Part shown: piece after piece, positions 8,588-16,189 of the stretch
How positions within the stretch are numbered: position 1 is the first letter of the stretch
Layout: the number at the start of each line of letters is the position of its first letter
Source of the DNA: Burkholderiales bacterium
GTDB lineage: Bacteria; Pseudomonadota; Gammaproteobacteria; Burkholderiales; JAEUMW01
Length of the DNA stretch: 25,419 bases
NCBI GenBank assembly: GCA_016791285.1
Contig: JAEUMX010000136.1
Span: 1-25,419, forward strand
Direction: 5' to 3'
Translations under genes and position numbers: made by a program
Notes under the pieces: model-generated
Databases searched by the model: none
What the model was told of the DNA's origin: nothing
Seen by the model: only the letters and a program-made list of their open reading frames with translations

Positions 8588-9271
8588 ATGTCCACACTGG
8601 CTTCGGCCCTGCAATCGGTACGAGCCCGGATCGATCGCGCAGCGCGCGCGGCGGGCCGTGACGCTTCTGAGATTCAGTTGCTGGCCGTCAGCAAGACCTG
8701 GCCGGCGTCCCATCTCAGGGAAGCCTGGCAAGCTGGCCAGCGCGCCTTCGGCGAGAATTACGCGCAGGAGGGAGTGCAAAAGATAGGCCAGCTGTCTGAC
8801 TTGCCTATCGAATGGCACTTCATCGGGCCGCTTCAGAGCAACAAGACGCGAGCCATCGCCGAGAGCTTCGCCTGGGTGCACAGCGTGGATCGCGAGAAGA
8901 TCGCCGCGCGCCTGTCCGCGGCCCGCGCCCCGAACCTTCCACCGCTGCATGTCTGCCTGCAAGTAAACGTGAGTGGCGAAGCAAGCAAGGGTGGTGTGGC
9001 ACCCGAGGATGCATGCCGCCTCGCGCTCGCCGTGGCTGCGTTGCCCCATCTGCGTCTGCGTGGTTTGATGGCGATCCCGCAACCCGAACGCGAAGAGCCA
9101 GCAAAGCGGCACTGGTTTCGCGTGCTCCGCGAACTCAAGGATCGCATCTGCGCAGAAGGCCTCGCACTCGATACGCTCTCGATGGGCATGTCCGACGACA
9201 TCGAGGCTGCGGTCCTGGAGGGTGCGACGATCGTGCGCGTCGGTACAGCGATCTTTGGTCCGCGCCGCTGA
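8588..9271 (+). CDS. yggS: PLP homeostasis protein (YggS/PLPBP family)
   Basis: Pyridoxal-5'-phosphate-binding protein of 227 residues with the alanine-racemase-like TIM-barrel fold. It has no known catalytic activity; E. coli YggS buffers PLP and affects amino acid and B6 balance. The PLP lysine is Lys-36 in LLAVSKTWP, the same number as in E. coli. Other family blocks are FGENYAQE, IEWHFIGPLQSNK, WVHSVD, LQVNVSGEASKGG, LRGLMAIP, LSMGMSDDIEAAV and VRVGTAIFGPR. The start at ATG 8588 fits family length; the longer open frame begins in the pilT promoter region. It heads the yggS-proC-yggT-yggU-dynamin series. Confidence 0.95.
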   Translation: MSTLASALQSVRARIDRAARAAGRDASEIQLLAVSKTWPASHLREAWQAGQRAFGENYAQEGVQKIGQLSDLPIEWHFIGPLQSNKTRAIAESFAWVHSVDREKIAARLSAARAPNLPPLHVCLQVNVSGEASKGGVAPEDACRLALAVAALPHLRLRGLMAIPQPEREEPAKRHWFRVLRELKDRICAEGLALDTLSMGMSDDIEAAVLEGATIVRVGTAIFGPRR

Positions 9272-9296
9272 GTCCAATGCATCGACCAGCGCCCGG

Positions 9297-9325
9297 TTGC
9301 CGCGACTGGCCCCTCCGCCTATACT
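9297..9325 (+). promoter_or_regulatory. Probable sigma-70 promoter for proC
   Basis: TTGCCG (9297-9302) and TATACT (9320-9325) are separated by 17 bases, close to the sigma-70 consensus. Transcription would start near 9332 and give a leader of about 145 bases before proC. It lies in the 204-base gap between yggS and proC, so proC and the genes after it can probably be expressed independently of yggS. Confidence 0.6.
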
Positions 9326-9331
9326 CCCGAC

Positions 9332-9456
9332 CATCTATCGAAGGGGCTGAGCAGCGCGCAAACAGGCCATCGGCGAAGCGCGGCCGCGCATACAGGTAAC
9401 CCCTTCGATCGCGCAACGGAGTCCCATTTGTTCCCAATCGGGCTCGCTTGAGCCCG
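9332..9456 (+). promoter_or_regulatory. Candidate structured 5' leader of proC
   Basis: Directly after the predicted start, ATCGAAGGGG (9337-9346) is perfectly complementary to CCCCTTCGAT (9400-9409), enclosing 53 bases. Inside, CTG (9347-9349) can pair with CAG (9393-9395) leaving a GTAA bulge, and GCGCG (9354-9358) with CGCGC (9385-9389). A separate 7-bp hairpin, CGGGCTC-gctt-GAGCCCG (9439-9456), sits just before the GGAG ribosome binding site at 9465-9468. No T-run follows either element. I do not recognise a known riboswitch class. Confidence 0.35.
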
Positions 9457-9475
9457 CCAGCTTCGGAGTTCTCAA

Positions 9476-10297
9476 TTGTCAGTCAGCATCGGTTTCGTCG
9501 GCGGCGGTCACATGGCCTCCGCCCTCATCGGCGGCCTGCTCGGCAAGGGCTTTTCCACCGGGCAGCTGCAGGTCGTGGAAGTGAGCGTGGAAGCGCGGGA
9601 GCGCCTGCGAGAGCGGTTCGGGATCGACGCTCGGGAGTCGCTCGATCCAGGGTTTACCTCATGCGAGTGCATCGTGCTCGCCACGAAGCCGCAGCAACTC
9701 CACGAAGTAGCCGGCGATCTCGCGGGCTCGATGCATCATCAGCTCTTGATCTCCATCGCCGCTGGAATCCGCACCGGCGACCTCAGTCGGTGGCTGGGCG
9801 GGTATCGCCGGATCGTGCGTGCGATGCCCAACACGCCCGCCGTCCTCGGTTGCGGCATGTCCGCGCTCTACGCAGCTCCCGCCGCGAACGCGAGCGAGCG
9901 CAACCTTGCAGAGAGCATTCTCAGCGCAGTCGGCGAGACCCTGTGGCTCACCGATGAAGACGCCATGGACGCTGTCACCGCGGTATCGGGCAGTGGGCCG
10001 GCGTACGTCTACTATTTCATCGAGGCTCTCGAGGAGGCGGCCCGGCGGCTGGGGCTCGATACCGCCGCAGCGCGCCAGCTGACCCTGCAGACCGTCCTCG
10101 GCGCAGCCCGGGTGGCTGCCGAAGGTCCGGAGGATGCCGCCTCGCTTCGCGCCCGCGTGACTTCGGCAGGTGGCACCACCGAGCGCGCCATTCAATCGTT
10201 CGAGGCCGCAGGCCTGAAGCAGATCGTCACTCGCGCGGTGGACGCGGCCGCGCAACGCTCGCGCGAACTGGGCGCAGAACTCGGTCGCCGGGACTGA
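9476..10297 (+). CDS. proC: Pyrroline-5-carboxylate reductase
   Basis: Cytoplasmic enzyme for the last step of proline synthesis, reducing 1-pyrroline-5-carboxylate with NAD(P)H. The 273 residues match the family. Seen: the N-terminal Rossmann motif IGFVGGGHMASAL (residues 5-17), LATKPQQL, the RAMPNTPA block, and the C-terminal dimer and substrate domain with AVSGSGPAYVYYFIEALEEAA and VTSAGGTTERAI. The start is TTG 9476, with GGAG at 9465-9468 seven bases away; the conserved region begins at the fourth codon and no ATG is available. It follows yggS and its own probable promoter and precedes yggT by 34 bases. Confidence 0.96.
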   Translation: MSVSIGFVGGGHMASALIGGLLGKGFSTGQLQVVEVSVEARERLRERFGIDARESLDPGFTSCECIVLATKPQQLHEVAGDLAGSMHHQLLISIAAGIRTGDLSRWLGGYRRIVRAMPNTPAVLGCGMSALYAAPAANASERNLAESILSAVGETLWLTDEDAMDAVTAVSGSGPAYVYYFIEALEEAARRLGLDTAAARQLTLQTVLGAARVAAEGPEDAASLRARVTSAGGTTERAIQSFEAAGLKQIVTRAVDAAAQRSRELGAELGRRD

Positions 10298-10331
10298 GCG
10301 TCCGCTCGGCATAACGAGTCACCGCCGCCCG

Positions 10332-10919
10332 ATGCTCGGACAGGCCATCGGTTTTCTGCTCGACACGGCATTGAGCCTGTTCGTGTTCGCGGCACTGCTG
10401 CGGTTTTTCATGCAGTGGAGCCGCACCGCGTACGCACACCCGTTTTCGCGTTTCGTGATAGCGGTGACCGATTTTGCCGTGCGCCCGCTGCGACGGATCG
10501 TGCCCGGCCTGTGGGGCTACGACCTTGCGAGCTTGGTCGCGGCCTGGCTGGCCGCGATCCTGCTCGTCGCCGGACTGGACCTTCTCGGCGTGCGCCCGCT
10601 ACCCAGCGCGAGTTCGCCTGCCGTAACAGGGACAGCGATCGTGCTGCTCGCCGCGCTGCACATCGTGCGCATGGCACTCTATCTGATCATGGGGCTCGTG
10701 CTGATCATGGCTGTCATGAGCTGGGTCAGCCCAGGAAGTCCGGCCATGTTCCTGCTGGATAGCCTCACCCGGCCGTTTCTGCGGCCGATCCAGGGACGTC
10801 TCCCGGCGCTGGGAGGGGTTGACCTGTCGCCACTCGTCGTCTTCGTCGTCTGCCAGTTGCTGCTGATGCTCCCCGTCGCGGCGCTGGAACGCCTGGTGCT
10901 TGGCATGTTGATTGCGTAA
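10332..10919 (+). CDS. yggT: YggT family integral membrane protein
   Basis: Inner-membrane protein of 195 residues made of two YGGT repeats, each a pair of helices joined by a loop. The first repeat (about residues 5-85) carries FFMQWSR and the PLRRIVPGLWGYDLASLV phrase. The second (about 105-190) carries MSWVSPGSP and PFLRPIQGRLPALGGVDLSPLV. Relatives are YlmG of Gram-positive division clusters and Ycf19/CCB3 of plastids. The molecular function is not established; roles in membrane organisation, division or osmotic response have been proposed. ATG 10332 starts the first hydrophobic segment. It abuts yggU. Confidence 0.92.
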   Translation: MLGQAIGFLLDTALSLFVFAALLRFFMQWSRTAYAHPFSRFVIAVTDFAVRPLRRIVPGLWGYDLASLVAAWLAAILLVAGLDLLGVRPLPSASSPAVTGTAIVLLAALHIVRMALYLIMGLVLIMAVMSWVSPGSPAMFLLDSLTRPFLRPIQGRLPALGGVDLSPLVVFVVCQLLLMLPVAALERLVLGMLIA

Positions 10920-10922
10920 GTG

Positions 10923-11261
10923 ATGCGCCCGACGGGCAAGCGCGCCGGTTTGGAGGCCGCCGCTCCGAGCTGGTTTCGACGAAGCGGCGAGCAGTTCACG
11001 CTGTCGCTCTCCATCCAGCCGGGTGCCCGACGCACCGAAGTCGCCGGACTCCTTGGCGCAACGATGAAAGTTCGAATCGCCGCCCCCGCCACGCATGACA
11101 GGGCCAACGCCGCGCTGATCGAGTTCCTGAGTCATGCCTTCGACCTGCCACCGAGCCGCATCTACATTCGCGCCGGACGCCACGCCCGGCGCAAGCTCGT
11201 GGAACTGGACGCACCGGGTCCAGGCGCGCAGAGCATATTGACCGCCTGGGAACAGCGATGA
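10923..11261 (+). CDS. yggU: YggU/DUF167 family small protein
   Basis: A 112-residue soluble protein of the DUF167 (YggU) family, for which no function is firmly known. The family core is visible: LSLSIQPGARRTEVAGL, then KVRIAAPATHDRANAALIEFLS, then the SRIYIRAGRHARRKLVEL stretch. The start is ambiguous: GTG 10920 and ATG 10923 are adjacent, immediately after the yggT stop (TAAGTGATG), so translation is probably coupled. I take the ATG. The stop overlaps the start of the dynamin-like gene (ATGA), extending the coupling downstream. Confidence 0.88.
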   Translation: MRPTGKRAGLEAAAPSWFRRSGEQFTLSLSIQPGARRTEVAGLLGATMKVRIAAPATHDRANAALIEFLSHAFDLPPSRIYIRAGRHARRKLVELDAPGPGAQSILTAWEQR

Positions 11262-13201
11262 ACAGCAGCGCGTTGGAACAACAGGTCGCCCGCTATTCCG
11301 AGTGGCGACAGCGCCTCATTCATGGCATCGAAGCGTACCAAGCCTGGCTCGACGCAAACGGGCACGTGGACATCCAGAACGCGCTTCGCATCTACGATCT
11401 CGTCGAGAGCCTGCGCCAGGATCGCGTCACCCTCGCTTTCGTCGCGGAGTTCTCACGCGGCAAGACCGAACTCATCAACGCACTCTTCTTTGCCAACTAC
11501 AAACGGCGGCTGCTGCCATCGGACGTGGGGCGCACCACCATGTGTCCGACCGAGATCTTCTACGATCCAAACGAGCCGCCGCAAATCAAGCTCTTGCCGA
11601 TCGAAACACGCAAGCGCAACGAGAGCATCGCGACGCTCAAGCGCTCACCCGTCGAATGGGTAAAGCTCAGGCTCAACCTGGATTCCCACGACGATATGGC
11701 GCAGGCAATGCAGGAGCTGGCGCGGTCCAAGTCAGTGACAGTGCAGGAAGCAAGGGATTTGGGGCTTCTCGACGAGACCGGCCCCGAGACGTCCACCGTC
11801 ATCCTGCGCGACGCCGACCGCGTCGAGATCCCGGCCTGGCGCCACGCAGTCATCAACTACCCGCACCCGCTGCTCAAGAACGGCCTCGTCATCCTCGACA
11901 CGCCAGGTCTGAACGCGCTCGGTGCAGAGCCCGAGCTCACGCTCTCGATGATTCCGAATGCGCACGCCGCCGTCTTCATGCTGGCGCTGGACACGGGCGT
12001 GACCAAGTCGGATCTCGAAGTCTGGCAGAAATACGTGCAGACCTTCGTACCCCGCCGGCTCGCGGTGCTGAACAAGATCGACCTGCTGTGGGACGATCTC
12101 AAGGGTGCGGCGGCGATTTCCGCCAGTATCGACCGCCAGGTGGACAACACGGCACAGATCCTCCAGTTGCCGCGCCGCCACGTGTTCCCGATATCCGCGC
12201 AGAAGGCTCTGCTCGCCAAAGTCCGCGACGACGAAGCGCTCCTGTCGCGCAGCGGCATCAAGCTGCTTGAGCGCGTCCTCGCCGACGAGATCGTGCCCGC
12301 GAAACAGGAGATCCTCCGCACCGCCGTCGAGCGGGAGATCGGCACCATGGTCGAATCGTCTCTGCAGACGGTGGAAAACCAGCTCGATGCGATTCGCACG
12401 GAACTGAAGGAACTCGCACAGCTCGCCGGCAAGAACCGCACGATCGCGAAGGCGATGCTCGCGAAGCTGGAGGCCAACCGCTCGACCTACGGCGAGCAGG
12501 TGCAGGGGTTCAGGCTCGCCTCCGCGGCGGTCATCAAGCAGGGGGGCATGCTGCTCACGAACCTCGATTCGGGCTTCATCGAACACATCCTGGAGCAAGG
12601 TCGCGAGGACATCGAGGGCAGCTGGACCACGCGCGGACTCATGCGTGCCATGCAGTCTCTGTTCGAGCATTACTCGGCGCAGAGCCAGAAGATCCTCAAG
12701 TTCTCGTCCGACGTGCAAAAGCTGGTGGATGGCGTATACGAACGCTTCCACGAGGGCTATGGGTTCGCGCGGCTGGTGCCACCGCCGCTCGATCTCGAAC
12801 GCCACACGGTCGCGATGTTCGCCCTCCAGAAGCAGGTCGAGGACTTCTGCCGCGACCCGGTGAATGTTATGACCGAGAAGCATTTCCTGGTGCGCCGCTT
12901 CTACAACGGGCTCGTCACGCAGGCGCGGGAAGTCTTCGATGGCGCGCGCGCGGAGGTCGACGTGTGGCTGAAATCGGTCCTCGGCCCGCTCTCGCTCCAG
13001 ATCAAGGAACACGAGGCGCTGCTCACACGTCGTGTGGAGGGCTTCCGCAAGGTGGCAGAAAACCTGAGCAACCTTCAGGGACGCATGCGTGATCTGGACG
13101 CACAGAAGAACGTATTGCGCGAAAGGCACGCCGAGCTGGTCGGCGTGAAGAAGATCATATCGAGCCACGAGGAAACTTCACCGGCGATCCACGCCGCCTG
13201 A
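11258..13201 (+). CDS. Dynamin-like GTPase
   Basis: Large GTPase of 647 residues of the bacterial dynamin superfamily. The GTPase domain is N-terminal: P-loop AEFSRGKT (63-70), switch I with GRTTMCPTE (91-99), DTPG (214-217) and NKID (272-275). The remaining 300 or so residues are mainly helical and charged, with coiled-coil-like stretches around 350-410 and 600-640, as expected for a stalk. No membrane segment is evident, so it is probably cytosolic or peripheral. The first glycine of the P-loop is Ala-63. ATG 11258 overlaps the yggU stop (ATGA) with GGGAA upstream, so it is the last gene of the yggS-proC-yggT-yggU series. Bacterial dynamins remodel or stabilise membranes, but the function of this one is unknown. 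Confidence 0.88.
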   Translation: MNSSALEQQVARYSEWRQRLIHGIEAYQAWLDANGHVDIQNALRIYDLVESLRQDRVTLAFVAEFSRGKTELINALFFANYKRRLLPSDVGRTTMCPTEIFYDPNEPPQIKLLPIETRKRNESIATLKRSPVEWVKLRLNLDSHDDMAQAMQELARSKSVTVQEARDLGLLDETGPETSTVILRDADRVEIPAWRHAVINYPHPLLKNGLVILDTPGLNALGAEPELTLSMIPNAHAAVFMLALDTGVTKSDLEVWQKYVQTFVPRRLAVLNKIDLLWDDLKGAAAISASIDRQVDNTAQILQLPRRHVFPISAQKALLAKVRDDEALLSRSGIKLLERVLADEIVPAKQEILRTAVEREIGTMVESSLQTVENQLDAIRTELKELAQLAGKNRTIAKAMLAKLEANRSTYGEQVQGFRLASAAVIKQGGMLLTNLDSGFIEHILEQGREDIEGSWTTRGLMRAMQSLFEHYSAQSQKILKFSSDVQKLVDGVYERFHEGYGFARLVPPPLDLERHTVAMFALQKQVEDFCRDPVNVMTEKHFLVRRFYNGLVTQAREVFDGARAEVDVWLKSVLGPLSLQIKEHEALLTRRVEGFRKVAENLSNLQGRMRDLDAQKNVLRERHAELVGVKKIISSHEETSPAIHAA

Positions 13202-13223
13202 CGTCCCACCCCCCCCAGGGCGC

Positions 13224-14678
13224 TCAGATCAGGATCACGTCGTACTGCTCCGGTGAGTACTGGTTCTCCACCTGCAGCGAGATCGGCTTACCGATGAAGT
13301 CGCCCAACATCGCGAGGCTCTGCGACTCTTCGTCGAGGAAAAGGTCGATCACGTTCTGCGCGGCGAGGATGCGATACTCGCGGGCGTTGAACTGCCGGTC
13401 CTCGCGCAGAATCTCGCGCAGAATCTCGTAACACACCGTCTGCGCCGTCTTCACCTCCCCACGTGCCTGACAGGTGGGACACGCCTCGCACAGCACGTGC
13501 GCGAGGCTCTCGCGGGTGCGTTTGCGCGTCATCTCGACCAGTCCGAGCGCGGTGAAACCGTTCACCGACATGCGCGTGCGGTCGCGCGTGAGGGCCTTCC
13601 TGAACTCCGAGAGCACGGCGCTGCGGTGCTCCTCGTTGTCCATGTCGATGAAGTCGATGATGATGATGCCGCCCAGGTTGCGCAGCCGCAACTGGCGCGC
13701 GATCGCCTGTGCCGCCTCGAGATTGGTCTTGAAGATAGTGTCGTCGAAGTTGCGCCCGCCCACGTAGCCACCGGTGTTCACGTCCACCGTGGTCAGCGCC
13801 TCGGTCTGGTCGATGATGAGATAACCGCCGGATTTGAGGTCGACACGGCGTGCAAGTGCGCGCTCGATCTCGTCCTCCACCGCATAGAGGTCGAATAGCG
13901 GCCGCTCACCGCTGTAATGCTCCACACGATCGCTGAAGTTGCGGGTGTACGCTTGCGCGAAAGCGAGCATCTTCTGATGCGTTTCGCGCGAGTCGACCAG
14001 CACACGCGCGGTCTCGTCGCTCACGAAGTCGCGCAGCACGCGCAGGCTCAAGTTGAGGTCCTGGTACAGGGGCGCCGGCGCGCTCGCCTGCACCGACTCG
14101 TCGCGGATGCCGCGCCACAGCCGCCGCAGATAATCGATGTCGGAAGCAAGCTCGGGAATCGACGCGGCTTCCGCCATGGTGCGGATGATGAAGCCGCCGG
14201 TCTCGTCGCCCGGCAGCGCCTGCTGCAGCTTCTCCCTGAGCTGGGTGCGCTCGACCTCGTCCTCGATGCGCTGCGAGATGCCGATATGCGATTCCTGCGG
14301 CAGATAGACCAGACAGCGGCCGGCGATGCTGACCTGGGTCGAGAGCCGCGCGCCCTTGGTGCCGATCGGATCCTTGATTACCTGCACCAGGATGTTCTGC
14401 CCCTCGGCGAGCAGCTTCTCGATCGGCTTCGACTCCTCCGCGCCGTGCCGATTGCCCCAGATGTCGGCCACGTGCAGGAACGCTGCGCGGTCGAGCCCGA
14501 TGTCGATGAACGCGGACTGCATCCCGGGCAGAACCCGCGCGACGCGCCCCAGGTAGATGTTGCCCACCAGCCCGCGACTGCTTGCGCGCTCGATGTGCAG
14601 TTCCTGCACGACCCCCTGCTGCATCACCGTCACGCGCGTCTCCTGCGGCGTGACGTTGACCAGGATCTCTTCAGTCAC
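13224..14678 (-). CDS. rng: Ribonuclease G
   Basis: Endoribonuclease of the RNase E/G family, 484 residues, that trims the 5' end of 16S rRNA and degrades some mRNAs. The S1 RNA-binding domain follows the N-terminal strand (GLVGNIYLGRVARVLPGMQSAFIDIG, about residues 36-60). The catalytic Mg2+ aspartates lie in TVDVNTG (Asp-299) and IDFIDM (342 and 345). The zinc-link cysteines are in CPTCQARG. The long C-terminal scaffold of RNase E is missing, and length matches E. coli RNase G (489). GTG 14678 overlaps the maf stop (GTGA) and begins with the conserved TEEILVNVTPQETRV. The same frame stays open to 15308 across maf, but that part is not homologous. Confidence 0.95.
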   Translation of the reverse strand: MTEEILVNVTPQETRVTVMQQGVVQELHIERASSRGLVGNIYLGRVARVLPGMQSAFIDIGLDRAAFLHVADIWGNRHGAEESKPIEKLLAEGQNILVQVIKDPIGTKGARLSTQVSIAGRCLVYLPQESHIGISQRIEDEVERTQLREKLQQALPGDETGGFIIRTMAEAASIPELASDIDYLRRLWRGIRDESVQASAPAPLYQDLNLSLRVLRDFVSDETARVLVDSRETHQKMLAFAQAYTRNFSDRVEHYSGERPLFDLYAVEDEIERALARRVDLKSGGYLIIDQTEALTTVDVNTGGYVGGRNFDDTIFKTNLEAAQAIARQLRLRNLGGIIIIDFIDMDNEEHRSAVLSEFRKALTRDRTRMSVNGFTALGLVEMTRKRTRESLAHVLCEACPTCQARGEVKTAQTVCYEILREILREDRQFNAREYRILAAQNVIDLFLDEESQSLAMLGDFIGKPISLQVENQYSPEQYDVILI

Positions 14679-15295
14679 AGAAACTCGAAGCCGAAGTGCT
14701 GCATCAACTCCACCATCTCGAACAGGGGCAACCCCATGACGCCAGAGTAGCTGCCGGAGATGTTGCGCACGAAGGCGGCGCCACGGCCCTGGATGGCGTA
14801 GGCACCGGCCTTGTCGAGCGGCTCGCCGGTGGCGACGTAGCGGTGGATCTCCTGCTCCGTCAGCGTGCGAAACTCCACCGTCGTCGACGAGAGCCGCAAG
14901 GCCGCCAGATCCCGGTAGCAGAGTGCGACCGCAGACAGCACCTGGTGCGAGCGCCCAGACAGCTTGGCGAGCATGCGCTCGGCGTCCTGGCGGCCCTCGG
15001 GCTTGCCGAGCACCTCGCCATCCAGGATCACCGAGGTGTCCGCGCCGAGGACGGGATTGGGCCGCAGACGGCGCTGCAGCACACGCACCCAGCCGAGCTC
15101 TGCCTTCGCTCTGGCGATGCGGGTCACGTAGTCCTGCGGACTCTCCCCCTGCACGACGCGCTCGTCGATGTCCTCGCCGCGGGCGGGATCTTCGCGCAGG
15201 AGCAGCACGTCGAAGGCGACGCCAATCTGCTTCAAGAGCTCGCGGCGCCGCGGGCTGCGCGACGCTAGGTAGACGCGTTGTTCTCGAAATGACAC
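14675..15295 (-). CDS. maf: Maf nucleotide pyrophosphatase (dTTP/UTP type)
   Basis: House-cleaning hydrolase of 206 residues that converts certain nucleoside triphosphates to monophosphates. Motifs: the N-terminal LASRSPRRRELL loop, EDIDERV with the conserved acidic residue, GADTSVILDGEVLGKP with the catalytic Asp, and the C-terminal DKAGAYAIQGRGAAFV and GSYSGVMGLPL. The DKAGAYAIQG form and the position directly upstream of rng match YhdE (dTTP/UTP pyrophosphatase) rather than YceF. The start is GTG 15295 with GGAG upstream; no ATG is available. It overlaps rng by four bases and follows rlmH by 37. Confidence 0.92.
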   Translation of the reverse strand: MSFREQRVYLASRSPRRRELLKQIGVAFDVLLLREDPARGEDIDERVVQGESPQDYVTRIARAKAELGWVRVLQRRLRPNPVLGADTSVILDGEVLGKPEGRQDAERMLAKLSGRSHQVLSAVALCYRDLAALRLSSTTVEFRTLTEQEIHRYVATGEPLDKAGAYAIQGRGAAFVRNISGSYSGVMGLPLFEMVELMQHFGFEFL

Positions 15296-15332
15296 CGGCC
15301 TGCTCCATCTGCGCGACCCGGACCGGGCCGCA

Positions 15333-15803
15333 TTATTCCCGATGATAGGGATGATTGTGCATGATCGAAATAGCGCGGTACAACTGCTCCGCGAGCAGCA
15401 CGCGCGCGAGACCGTGCGGCAGGGTCAGGCGGGAGAGCGCGAGTACGAGGTCGGCGGTCTTGCGGAAGCGCTCGGTCAGTCCGTCGGCGCCGCCGATGAC
15501 GAGTGCCACGTCCCGCCCCGCTCCAAGCCACGTCTCGACCCTTCGCGAGAGCTCGATGCTCGTCAACTCGACCCCGCGCTCGTCGAGGACCACGCGCCGA
15601 CAACCCGCGGGGACGGCGGCCTCGATGCGCGACTCTTCCTGTGTCATCGCCCGCTCCACGCCCACCGCCGCCGACCGGCGCACCGGCCGCACCTCGATCA
15701 GCTCGATCTGCGCCGGCCGCGGCAGGCGGCACGCATACTCCGCGAATCCGGACTGCACCCAGGCGGGCATGCGGTGACCGACTGCTATCACGATCATCCG
15801 CAT
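15333..15803 (-). CDS. rlmH: 23S rRNA pseudouridine-1915 N3-methyltransferase RlmH
   Basis: SPOUT-class methyltransferase of 156 residues that modifies pseudouridine 1915 in helix 69 of 23S rRNA on assembled 70S ribosomes. Seen: N-terminal VIAVGHRMPAWVQSGFAEYACRLP, the SAM-knot VALVIGGADGLTERF, and the very conserved C-terminal LLAEQLYRAISIMHNHPYHRE, which carries the catalytic tail. ATG 15803 is chosen to match family length (155 in E. coli); an in-frame TTG three codons upstream and an ATG two codons downstream are alternatives. It follows rsfS by 26 bases. Confidence 0.95.
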   Translation of the reverse strand: MRMIVIAVGHRMPAWVQSGFAEYACRLPRPAQIELIEVRPVRRSAAVGVERAMTQEESRIEAAVPAGCRRVVLDERGVELTSIELSRRVETWLGAGRDVALVIGGADGLTERFRKTADLVLALSRLTLPHGLARVLLAEQLYRAISIMHNHPYHRE

Positions 15804-15829
15804 ATTCGACAACGCTCATGATGCTGGAA

Positions 15830-16189
15830 TCAGCTCGACGCGACCTGGCGTCGTGCCGCGGGCAGAAACTGCGTCCCCCACAGCTCTTCCAGATTGTAGT
15901 AAGCACGGGTGGCGGGATGCATGATGTGCACGATCACACTGCCCAGATCGACCAGGACCCAGTCCCCGTCCTGTTCCCCCTCCACCCCGAGCACCGCCCC
16001 ATCGCGGTCCTTGATGCGCTCCTGCACGCGCCGCGCCATGGCCTTGGCCTGTCTCGTCGAATCGGCGCTGGCGATGATCATGCAATCGAAGAGCGACGAC
16101 AGGCGACTCGTATCCAGCACCACGATATCGCGCCCCTTTACGTCTTCGAGCGCTTCAATCGTCAACCGCTTCGTTTCTTCCGGTTTCAT
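15830..16189 (-). CDS. rsfS: Ribosomal silencing factor RsfS
   Basis: A 119-residue protein that binds ribosomal protein uL14 and blocks subunit joining when nutrients are scarce. The family core is plain: IEALEDVKGRDIVVLD, FDCMIIASADSTRQ, then GDWVLVDLGSVIVHIMHPATRAYYNLEELWG. ATG 16189 has a textbook ribosome binding site, AAGGAG, five bases away, which lies inside the end of nadD. The two genes overlap by 35 bases in different frames. The nadD-rsfS-rlmH order is standard in proteobacteria. Confidence 0.95.
   Translation of the reverse strand: MKPEETKRLTIEALEDVKGRDIVVLDTSRLSSLFDCMIIASADSTRQAKAMARRVQERIKDRDGAVLGVEGEQDGDWVLVDLGSVIVHIMHPATRAYYNLEELWGTQFLPAARRQVASS

Noticed and set aside
9439..9456. 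Hairpin before proC as an intrinsic terminator of yggS
   Set aside because: The 7-bp stem is good, but the following bases are CCAGCTTCGG with no T-run, and proC translation starts 20 bases on. It is kept only as part of the candidate leader.
14679..15308. N-terminal extension of the RNase G frame across maf
   Set aside because: The extra 210 codons are the maf gene in the wrong frame. RNase G similarity starts exactly at GTG 14678, which overlaps the maf stop.
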